From: Pogonophryne albipinna
Taxonomy: Eukaryota; Chordata; Actinopteri; Perciformes; Artedidraconidae
DNA length: 64,000 nucleotides
Assembly: GCA_028583405.1 (NCBI GenBank)
Contig: CM053248.1
Span: 24,664,543-24,728,542, forward strand
Reading direction: 5' to 3'
In this document: positions 1 to 10,002 of the stretch, piece after piece
How the letters are laid out: every line of letters starts with the position of its first letter
How positions within the stretch are numbered: the first letter of the stretch is position 1
Translations under genes and position numbers: made by a program
Notes under the pieces: model-generated
Databases searched by the model: none
What the model was told of the DNA's origin: nothing
What the model saw: only the letters and a program-made list of their open reading frames with translations

Positions 1-1998
1 GAATGAGCATTTTTGTCAACTTTAATGTGGTCTAAAAAACATTTCTTCCATAAGTAGTTTATGAAACTGCCATGTTTGTACTTAGTACTTCTAGGACTAC
101 TTGCACAAATAATATGAACTACTTTTACTGTGTACTTTTTCAGTAATTTGAGTTTCAAAGTCCTCTCCAGAGAACAAGAATGAGCATTTTTGTCAACTTT
201 AATGTGGTCTAAAAAACATTTCTTCCATAAGTAGTTTATGAAACTGCCATGTTTGTACTTAGTACTTCTAGGACTACTTGCACAAATAATATGAACTACT
301 TTTACTGTGTACTTTTTCAGTAATTTGAGTTTCAAAGTCCTCTCCGGAGAACAAGAATGAGCATTTGTGTCAACTTTAATGTGGTCTAAAAAACATTTCT
401 TCCATAAGTAGTTTATGAAACTGCCATGTTTGTACTTAGTACTTCTAGGACTACTTGCACAAATAATATGAACTACTTTTACTGTGTACTTTTTCAGTAA
501 TTTGAGTTTCAAAGTCCTCTCCGGAGAACAAGAATGAGCATTTGTGTCAACTTTAATGTGGTCTAAAAAACATTTCTTCCATAAGTAGTTTATGAAACTG
601 CCATGTTTGTACTTAATACTTCTAGGACTACTTTCACAAATAATATGAACTACTTTTACTGTGTACTTTTTCAGTAATTTGAGTTTTAAAGTCCTCTCCA
701 GAGAACAAGAATGAGCATTTTTGTCAAATTTAATGTGGTCTAAAAAACATTTCTTCCATAAGTAGTTTATGAAACTGCCATGTTTGTACTTAATACTTCT
801 AGGACTACTTGCACAAATAATATGAACTACTTTTACTGTGTACTTTTTCAGTAATTTGAGTTTCAAAGTCCTCTCCGGAGAACAAGAATGAGCATTTTTG
901 TCAACTTTAATGTGGTCTAAAAAACATTTCTTCCATAAGTAGTTTATGAAACTGCCATGTTTGTACTTAGTACTTCTAGGACTACTTGCACAAATAATAT
1001 GAACTACTTTTACTGTGTACTTTTTCAGTAATTTGAGTTTCAGAGTCCTCTCCAGAGAACAAGAATGAGCATTTTTGTCAACTTTAATGTGGTCTAAAAA
1101 ACATTTCTTCCATAAGTAGTTTATGAAACTGCCATGTTTGTACTTAATACTTCTAGGACTACTTGCACAAATAATATGAACTACTTTTACTGTGTACTTT
1201 TTCAGTAATTTGAGTTTCAAAGTCCTCTCCGGAGAACAAGAATGAGCATTTTTGTCAACTTTAATGTGGTCTAAAAAACATTTCTTCCATAAGTAGTTTA
1301 TGAAACTGCCATGTTTGTACTTAGTACTTCTAGGACTACTTGCACAAATAATATGAACTACTTTTACTGTGTACTTTTTCAGTAATTTGAGTTTCAGAGT
1401 CCTCTCCAGAGAACAAGAATGAGCATTTTTGTCAACTTTAATGTGGTCTAAAAAACATTTCTTCCATAAGTAGTTTATGAAACTGCCATGTTTGTACTTA
1501 GTACTTCTAGGACTACTTGCACAAATAATATGAACTACTTTTACTGTGTACTTTTTCAGTAATTTGAGTTTCAAAGTCCTCTCCAGAGAACAAGAATGAG
1601 CATTTGTGTCAACTTTAATGTGGTCTAAAAAACATTTCTTCCATAAGTAGTTTATGAAACTGCCATGTTTGTACTTAGTACTTCTAGGACTATTTGCAAA
1701 AATAATATGAACGACTTTTACTGTGTACTTTTTCAGTAATTTGAGTTTCAAAGTCCTCTCCGGAGAACAAGAATGAGCATTTTTGTCAACTTTAATGTGG
1801 TCTAAAAATAATTTCTTCCATAAGTAGTTTATGAAACTGCCATGTTTGTACTTAGTACTTCTAGGACTACTTGCACAAATAATATGAACTACTTTTACTG
1901 TGTACTTTTTCAGTAATTTGAGTTTCAAAGTCCCCTCCAGAGAACAAGAATGAGCAATGTGTCAACTTTAATGTGGTCTAAAAAACATTTCTTCCATA
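1..1998 (-). repeat. 177-bp tandem repeat array, left copy (continues beyond the window)
   Basis: Eleven full units and part of a twelfth, each exactly 177 bp; the unit motif gaatgagcat recurs at 178, 355, 532, 709 and so on to 1948 with no indel. The same unit, reverse-complemented, forms the array at 10.0-12.75 kb. Because 177 is 59 codons, the minus-strand frame stays open across all units to the window edge. Differences between units are scattered single bases. The array ends at about 1998, where it meets the PHD-finger exon. The last unit has a one-base deletion near 1955, which closes the frame at 1925. Confidence 0.95.
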
Positions 1999-4900
1999 GA
2001 CATATGACATTCCAATTGCTTGCCCTGGCTTCTTGGAGTTGGTCCTGATTCATCCCCAGGCACTGCTCATGGAACCATCTTTCACAGGTGTCACACTGTA
2101 TCTGTAAAATGAAATGAGTGACCATCAAATCTGATACATCTTGTCATCGGAAATGATGAAGTAATGAAGTGCAATAGAGAATAATTTTGACAAAATTAGA
2201 TTCATGTCAACTTTATTACATGTAGCTATAGTCTGTAGCATACTCGCCTCAAACACCAGTTTAATATCTGAAAATAACTATATTATGTCTACATTTTCAG
2301 TTTTTCAAATAAAATTGTTTTTTAGGTAGTTATAGGTAGAATATTTATAGTTCTGGGAAAACCCCATGTTGCATCACTATAATGTAGTTACCTTTTGGTA
2401 TTCTTAATTGGTCAGTTATGTATTGCATACGAGCTGCTTCTCCCTGCTTCCCATATTTTGATAGTGACTTACAGGATGTTGGTGTGTGAAAGAGGACAAC
2501 AGCAGATAATGTTATCTCCATCAGAACAACCTTCTGGATCCGCACCAGTCTGGTTTCAAGGCAGGTCACTCCACAGAAACTGCCCTCCTTGCTGTCACTG
2601 AGGAACTGCACACTGCTAAAGCAGCATCCCTCTCCTCTGTCATCATCCTGTTGGACCTGTCTGCTGCATTCGACACGGTGAACCATCAGATCCTCCTTCG
2701 CACTCTCCAAGAACTTGGAGTTTCAGGCTCTGCACTTTCCCTCATCACCTCATACCTCAAAGACCGCACCTACAGGGTTACTCGGAGAGGGTCGGAGTCC
2801 GACCCTTGTCAATTAACTACAGGGGTCCCTCAGGGCTCTGTTCTTGGTCCCCTCCTCTTCTCCTTGTACACAAACTCGCTCGGATCTGTCATTAGCCCGC
2901 ATGGTTTTTCATACCACTGCTACGCTGATGACACCCAATTAATTCTGTCCTTTCCTCGCTCAGAGACTCAGGTCGTCACACGCATCTCTGCTTGTCTAGC
3001 TGACATCTCTCAGTGGATGTCTGCTCATCACCTCAAGCTCAACCTTGACAAGACTGAACTGCTTTTCCTTCCGGGAAAAGATTGTCCCACTCTTTACCTA
3101 ACAATCAACATCGGCACCTCTGTTGTTTCCCCGACTCAGACTGCAAGGAATCTGGGTGTGATCCTAGATAACAACCTGTCCTTCACTGCAAACATAGCTG
3201 CTACAACCCGCTGCTGCAGATACACTCTTTACAACATCAGGAGGATACGTCCCCAGCTGACCCAGAAAGCGACGCAGGTTCTGGTCCAGGCTCTCGTCAT
3301 CTCACGCCTAGACTACTGCAACTCCCTCCTGGCTGGTCTACCTGCATGTGCCATCCGACCTCTGCAGCTCATCCAGAATGCAGCGGCTCGTCTGGTCTTC
3401 AACCTTCCTAAATTCTCCCACACCACTCCGCTCCTCCGCTCCCTCCACTGGCTTCCGGTAACTGCTAGAATCCACTTCAAGACAATGGTACTTGCGTACC
3501 ATGCTGCGAATGGATCTGGCCCTTCCTACATCCAGGACATGGTTAAACCGTACACCCCAGCACGTGCACTCCGCTCTGCATCAACCAAACGGCTCGCTGC
3601 ACCCTCGCTGCCAAGGGGACCCAAGTTCCCATCAGCAAAAACACGTGGGTTTGCTATCCTGGCTCCAAAATGGTGGAATGAGCTCCCCATTGACATCAGG
3701 ACAGCAGATAGCTTACACACCTTCCGGCGCAGACTGAAAACTCATCTCTTTCGACTCCACTTCGAGCAATAGAACTATTAACAAAGCACTTATATACTAA
3801 TAAAGGACTGGCTTATCTAAAGCCAGTTGAGTAGCACTTGAAATGTGTTTGCTCTATGAAACCTGATGTACTTATATGATTCTGTTTTCTTCAAGTTTGT
3901 ATTTTGTTGGTCGAACGCACTTATTGTAAGTCGCTTTGGATAAAAGCATCAGCTAAATGCAATGTAATGTAATAACACACACAAACCTCTTTCCAAGTGG
4001 TCCATTTTACATTAGGAGTGTTGCCTCAAGGTATAACTTGGTTTCCAGGCCTGATCTGGTGGACATGTACCGTCAGTCTCCCAGCGGCGTAGAGTGAGGT
4101 GGAGGAACCGCGGGGTGCGCTAATTCAGTGCCCCATATTGCTATTGTCCAAGCTAATGTAGCTTTGTCATATTTGTCAACGCTGCATTGAGGCTATTGTC
4201 ATCATGTGGGTGGACTTAGACTCAAACCTGGGGTGAAGTTACACTTTAATTTAATATGTTGCTATTAGACATGAATTGTCAGTATCCCTATTCCACTACT
4301 CATCACAATCTATATTCTCTCTGTTCATTATATGTGTAAACAATGTATATACATTACCATTTATCTGAGAGAAGTTGTCTTGACTGTTTTGTTAGTAAAT
4401 CAATTTATATCGGTTCCACAGTCATTTTGAATAGAGTTAATGTGTGTGGGCTGCAGCTGGGGCGACGCACGAGGTTGCCGTAAAAAAATTATTCAGCATG
4501 CGCCGAAAAGTAGAAATCAAAGCATGGCCCTGCAGCGTTTTCGCTGGACCGCCTGATCTAGATAGACCCAGTGACTCAACAGTTTTGTAAATACATCTAA
4601 TATCATAAATTGAATTTGATTAGAATATGATGAAGCCCTATTATAACTACACTACGACAAATACTCACCCAATCTGTAGTGGGAGGCCCAGATCCTGGGG
4701 GCTTTGAGGCAGAGCACATTGCACAGTTGTTCTCCATGTGAAACACTGCAGGAAAAGAAAATATGTTATTTAGACATACTGTATATGTATACAGTTAACA
4801 GTTTATTGGCAGCAGAAGTGCAGTCAAATTCTATGCAGCTGTTCAGCTGTAAATTATGGCTTATGAACTCTAAATGGATCATGAATGGGATCATTAACAC

Positions 4901-7900
4901 AGGTTTAATATGTTTTTAACTTAAGGATAGATGTTTTAAAAAGAAGACTCTGTACACAGTGTGAACAGAACAACATATAAGCAGATATACATAAACAATC
5001 CGTAATATTCTAAACATTACTAGGCAATGACCTGTATGCAACTAATTTAAAAATGCAGGAATTTATATTTGTCACTGTTTCACTCTAAGCCCTGTTTTGT
5101 GTTCCATATTTCACCCATGCCTCCTGCCACTCTGCCTGTTAGCTTTCAATAAACCACCTATAAACTGTTCCTGGATGCCTGGTACAATCTGTATTCGTTT
5201 CCTCTTCCCTGCTCTCCTGACACAAACCGTGACAGTTTAAGTGTCAGTATTTACATTCCTTATTGCAGCATGAAAAAAAGTTATTCTTCAACTGTTAATG
5301 TCTCAATGGAGTGTGTGTGAGAGAAATATAAGTTATGGGTTCAACTGAAATATGTATGGAATATTTGGTTTGGGCCCTGTGCTTAAAATCAATGATGCTG
5401 TAGGCTATAAATGCTGTAGTGTGTGGACTCAAAGGCAATTTTACAGGCTGTAGTTATTGTAGATTTGTTTGATTGCATTGGATTAATAGAAGTTCATCAT
5501 TTCCATAACAACTAACTAAGAACCATAACATAAAGCAGGACAAATGACTTACAAACCTGAACCATTGAGTATTGAAAGTGCAAACTTTCTCCTCTCACAA
5601 GCCATCTCCTTTTTGGATGTCCCAAAGGACATAATTGGTAATGCAGGAAAGGCCTCCATCACTGCTCTTGCCATCTACACACCAACACACAGAATCACAC
5701 TTCTCATCTGCGCTACATTGTTTTTGCCAGTAAAATTACAACATTGAATTGATATTTCAATAAAAATGATCAAACTATTAATAACTAATAGTTGTAATGA
5801 GGTAATTAACACAACTTGAAGAATGTACATGACAAACTACATGGGCTGTGTCAACAACCAGCCCTCTCATCACTTTTACACAATTCCCCTAAAAAATAAA
5901 CTGAAAATTGATAATTCAGAAACTAATGACTTATTTTTTAACATCATTGACTATTTTATACTTTAAACTTGTATAATAATCAAGACACTGAAATAAATAT
6001 AAGAATATATATATATGTAGCAGAAGCATAAATATTACATATAGTAGTTAAAGTAAAAAACTACGTTACCATGGTAACAATGACCCCACAGCTACTGTCA
6101 TCACGTTGAACTGGATGGTGCATGGTTGCTCCTCTCCATTTGACAGTCCCCCAGTCCTCCTTGCCATAGCAGGTCCTCCTCATCTTGAAGTATTCCCTTT
6201 GTAAAACACATTGTGGAATAGTCTCTAATGTAACTCCCAACAGACACATGTAGAATAAAAATCTTTAAATATTGTGTAAAATAAAAACACTCCATCCCAA
6301 CAGTATGGACACGGGAAAATATTATAGGCTACTTCATTTAGAATTGTGTACACAGATACTAAGGGCGGGATAAGGAAATATCATTTAAAAAACAGCTGAG
6401 ACCACCAAGCACAAAATAAATGCTTCAGTGGTGTGGGTTTGGGAACTTCTGTTAACATACTTATGTTTACTTAAACACACAGCACTAAATATAATTCTAA
6501 GATCACTTTATATCTAATTTGCTGACTTACCGTACTCTTTTCGCAGCATTTTCCGAGTCTTCTTTCTCTTTGGAATTTGCCGCTGGATCCACCAAAAATA
6601 CTGATCTTATGGCAGGAAATAAGTACTAAAAAAAAAGGGATGTTATTTCAAAACAGCATCAAACATATATACATATTTAAATGAAAGGGATTTCTGAATG
6701 AAAACAATCACTAACCAGCAACTTCCAGTGTGTTCTTTCAATATTTACAAAGGCGATCACGGCTTGATAATCATTAAAGTTGATCTATAACAGTAATAAA
6801 AATACTTTTTTGTAAGTTTTCTTAGGAATATGATGCCTTATTTTATTAAAAATAAATCATGGTGTTTGAATTTGTATATTAAATTACAAAATAGAAAACC
6901 CAAAGTACTATAACACAAAATGTACACATGCAAGTAAGCCATTTCACAGCCAATTTTGGCTCTACAAGGTGTGGATAGGTAAAAGGCATGAAAACACACA
7001 TTACCTTTGGCAAGCCGTGCCGACTAAGCTGGGTTCGTTCTCCAAAAAGTATAATACCTGCTGTGTAATGATTGAGTATGTAAATTGTGTTTCCAGTGTT
7101 GAACTGACTGGCATACAGATGGAATAGGCCCTCAATAACCTAAATCCGATAATTGACATGAAGACAGAAAAAAAATACAGCGGATTAAACACTAATAAAA
7201 TATATAATACAATTACATACTAAACTTTTTTTTTTTTTACGGTGGGTAATATTGTTTTAACCACAAAATACCTCGCCTGTTAGCCACTGGTGAGGTCTCA
7301 GAGTGCGTAGCTCACTGTGGTGGATCAACAAATTGTTCCCTCTAATATGGGAGGGGAGCACAGCAACTACAACTTCAGTGTCCTTCCTTTTCCACATTGA
7401 TGTCAGCTGCAGAAACAAATTAACAACTTGTTAAGTTAAAAAAAAGCAGTCTTACTATATTTATGATAAATTATCCAAAACTCTACATAATTAATATTCA
7501 GATAAAAGGGAAGATTTAAGTTTAAACATATTAACTGTAAAATCGTATATTCTAAAACAGACATATTAAGTTATGACCAGGAACCAAAGTGATTCAGAAT
7601 ACATTCAAAAATGTATATGTAATACTGTCCATCCTTTATCATTGAACATATACTTAAAGTCCATGTAAGAAAAATAAAATAAAATGACCAATTAGCTAAT
7701 GACATCTTTGTTGCAAGTCAATATCTTAAATGCAATTTTGAAAATGATGTTATTATGAAGTCTAATTGTAGTATCACCCCTGGATTAATGTTAATAATTT
7801 AAAAAATACATTATTCCTAAAATATATATTTTTTTTTATCCACAGTACAGGTTTTATAATGCTTTGTTAAGAAAATTGACCTGTGATGTCACATGTTCTG

Positions 7901-8613
7901 GAGAGGGCTTCTGTTCATGTGCATCAGTGATGACTGATGTTGACTGGTGGGGGGACTTGAGCTGTGAACAATGTAATACAGATAATTCCATGAAATACAA
8001 ACATCACCCCATTATAAAACATGTACATTAGCTATTTGACTATTTGTCCATGTTCCTCATAATGAGATGGGAGGGATAGCATGTCATGGTAAACACAAAA
8101 GTTGGAGACAAGAAATGTTACACATGGAACATTTACAAGATACATCAACAAAATGTCATAAGATCATCATGAGATCTTCTTAAAGAAGAACTGTAATTCT
8201 TTGTTCTTTCTAGTAGAATGAAAAAAGCCATTCTGTCATCCTTTACAATTGAAGGACATTTAAAAATAAATGCAGCAAAATGTTAGGCACTAACCTGAGA
8301 TGGTGTGTGCTGTGGAAAGCTGTCTCTGTGTTTTTCCTGTGCCTCTTTGAGGTTGGACGTGGACAGAGATGGGTTGAGAATCTTCTTCATAACCTGATAA
8401 TCCCAAATGTACTTGACGTCAACATTTTATATTATCTGTATTATATAAACACATAGCATCACTTGTAAAAAATGGCGATCAATGAAGTAACGTTTCCTTT
8501 ACCTTCTTTGCTTTAGATTTCTTGAAATCAAAAGGCTTTGTGATTGGTGTAACATATACACCTCTCCTCCTCTGTTTCCTCTGTTTCCACCGTTCCACAT
8601 CTACCCTGTGGGT
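1925..8613 (-). CDS. C48 (Ulp1/SENP-like) SUMO protease with C-terminal PHD finger
   Basis: I reconstructed 11 exons on the minus strand: 8503-8613, 8295-8393, 7881-7961, 7272-7406, 7005-7139, 6716-6784, 6531-6625, 6070-6196, 5557-5674, 4669-4745 and 1925-2101. All have AG/GT borders and the phases join without a break. Counting from 8613, residues 1-97 are a basic, Ser/Gln-rich linker. The C48 fold starts near residue 128 (LRTLRPHQWLTGE). It has His206 (ERTHW), Asp223 (FLVDP), Gln272 (HPVQR) and Cys278 (SSCGV), the tetrad of SUMO/Ubl proteases. A PHD finger follows: C331, C334, C352, C355, H360, C363 and C383. The sixth cysteine (W-x-C) is missing by exactly one codon. The last exon ends inside the 177-bp array and stops at 1925. 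The true 5' start is unknown. In animals such multi-copy protease genes often belong to transposons; Zisupton carries a C-terminal Ulp1 domain. The catalytic residues are intact, so it may be a recently active element gene or a domesticated one. Confidence 0.75.
2102..2500. other. intron sequence, nothing firm
   Basis: Intron between the last two exons of the protease/PHD gene, left of the LINE. A minus-strand stretch at 2390-2465 is open and ends in a GT donor, but it cannot fit between the two PHD exons, which join perfectly without it. Confidence 0.5.
2505..3975 (+). mobile_element. 5'-truncated L2-type LINE, reverse transcriptase part
   Basis: An open frame from about 2510 to 3772 encodes the reverse transcriptase palm and the C-terminal region. 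It contains [25 protein letters not shown] (first catalytic Asp), GVPQGSVLGPLLF, CYADDTQ (YADD catalytic pair) and SRLDYCNSLLAGLP. The endonuclease domain is absent, so the copy is 5'-truncated, as usual for LINEs. The 3' end has the tail gtaagtcgctttggataaaa and short tgtaa repeats at 3960-3975. It lies in the last intron of the protease/PHD gene in antisense orientation. The RT frame appears intact from 2510 to the stop at 3772. Confidence 0.85.
3976..4668. other. intron sequence, no gene seen
   Basis: Right part of the last intron of the protease/PHD gene. I see no coding exon or recognisable repeat. Confidence 0.5.
5070..5234. mobile_element. possible short LTR or inverted-repeat fragment
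   Basis: The segment starts TGTCAC and ends GTGACA, an inverted pair typical of LTR termini, and contains aataaa. I see no target duplication. It lies in the intron between the exons at 4669 and 5557. Confidence 0.2.
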
Positions 8614-9154
8614 CTTAATTATAATAAACACAGAGCAATAGGTGTAGTTCATCTTTAATGTTGCAGCGGGTAAAGGTGGGAATCATTATAATTACAGTAG
8701 TATATACTGTTGGGTCGCTTAATCTATAACCATACATCATATTATTTGTTTATTTTTATTGTATATTAATAATATTAATCGTCAAACTACATAGAAGTTA
8801 AAGTTAACAAATACATTTAGTGAAGTACAAGTACCTCAAAACTTTATTTAATTACAGAACTTCAGTTAATTTTCTTAGTTACATTACACCTCTTAATTTG
8901 TTGCATTAACAGATTGTAAAAATACCAGGTTAACCTCTGAATTGTGGAGTAGAATTACAAAGTAACAATGAGCTGTCATGTGGGTATATATTAATGCTGC
9001 CCATTATGGATACAAGCGATTTTCACCCATTTAGTAATTACATGTTTTAAATGTGTACACACCAATGTGTTTCCTATCGCCTAAACCTCCAGGGCTGTAC
9101 ACAGTTTAATACTGTCAACTTCTAATTTTTGGAAAAACGAAAACGTCTTTTAAA

Positions 9155-9167
9155 ACTACAATTCCCA
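9155..9167 (+). promoter_or_regulatory. ZNF143/SBS-type promoter motif
   Basis: ACTACAATTCCCA fits the vertebrate promoter consensus ACTAYRNNNCCCR bound by ZNF143/THAP11-type factors. It lies in a CpG-containing stretch near the 5' side of the protease gene. Confidence 0.4.
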
Positions 9168-9401
9168 GTAGAGACGTGCCATAGAGAACATGTTGCGAAA
9201 CACAATAGCCAGCATGTGTATTTCTGGGGGGGCGTTCAAGTCCAGTTTTGAATAGTCTGCCGTGGTTTCGTTCCATTTCAAAGAGCTTGACGCTCGGCGT
9301 AACCTTGGCGCACTGCCACTCCAACATCCAATCCCAGAGCTTGAAGATTAATCACGGGATTTGTCAACGGGACTGTAGTCCCAAACGATAGCTGGGGATT
9401 A

Positions 9402-9414
9402 TGGGTAGTGTAGT
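9402..9414 (-). promoter_or_regulatory. second ZNF143/SBS-type motif
   Basis: On the minus strand this reads ACTACACTACCCA, again an exact fit to ACTAYRNNNCCCR. The pair at 9.15 and 9.40 kb suggests that the promoter of the minus-strand gene, or a bidirectional promoter, lies here. Confidence 0.4.
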
Positions 9415-9482
9415 GTCTTCGGCCATCCTAAACTGCATTTTTTTCCGGATATCATATCGCATTAACAACACCACATCTGGCA

Positions 9483-9596
9483 TCACAGAGATCTTCTGTT
9501 ACTGTCCTTTCTTCTTAGAGGAAGTACAGAAACACGTAACTCTGGATTTGTTTTAATGTTTGAGGTGCAATAAACGACACAGCAGCTTTTTGGCAT
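9483..9596 (-). CDS. THAP-domain-like first exon (possibly broken)
   Basis: From an ATG at 9596 the frame reads MPKSCCVVYCTSN, the usual opening of a THAP zinc finger (Met-Pro, then a cysteine pair). It continues with a Leu-Pro and basic stretch and stops at a TGA (9483-9485) close to where THAP domains carry a conserved Trp. Either the stop is a lesion, or a donor GTGATG just before it splices on. Joined to an alternative acceptor at 8606 the frame would continue into the protease gene. The rest of the THAP domain (C-x2-H) was not found, so the link is uncertain. Confidence 0.35.
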   Translation of the reverse strand: MPKSCCVVYCTSNIKTNPELRVSVLPLRRKDSNRRSL

Positions 9597-9739
9597 GTTA
9601 AAACTATTATTTTCTGCCTCGCTCATGAGAGTAACAGCTGGCGAAATTACAGCCTCGCCTACTGATTTCAAATGTGTGCTCTAAAATTATAATTATAAAT
9701 GACTATTATCATTATTATAAGCAAGACAATAAATGGCAA

Positions 9740-9885
9740 AGATATGTAGAAAATAAACGTATTTGAGATACTTTCATAAGAAACGTAACGTGGGAGAAAA
9801 TATGTTGCTAGAAGATATGTAGAAAATAAACGTATTTGAGATACGTTCATAACGAACGTAACGTAGGAGAAAATACGTTTCTAGC
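9740..9885. repeat. two-copy 73-bp direct repeat
   Basis: The block starting agatatgtagaaaataaacg at 9740 recurs at 9813 with few changes. Confidence 0.8.
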
Positions 9886-10002
9886 TAAACGTAATTGAGA
9901 ATGCAGTTTAGTTCTGTGGGAACGTAATTTTAGGAGACAGGGTTGAGCAGTCAAACATGGTGGTGGAAATAATACATTCTCTAGGAGTGACTTTGCCATT
10001 GG

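Larger units (their letters stand above)
8614..9482. other. presumed 5' intron/promoter of the protease gene
   Basis: Apart from the two ZNF143-type motifs I see no exon I can support here. Confidence 0.4.

Noticed and set aside
2345..2465. Extra exon of the protease gene (reads SLSKYGKQGEAARMQ)
   Set aside because: The exons at 4669 and 2101 join within the PHD finger with perfect phase and spacing, so an exon between them would break the finger.
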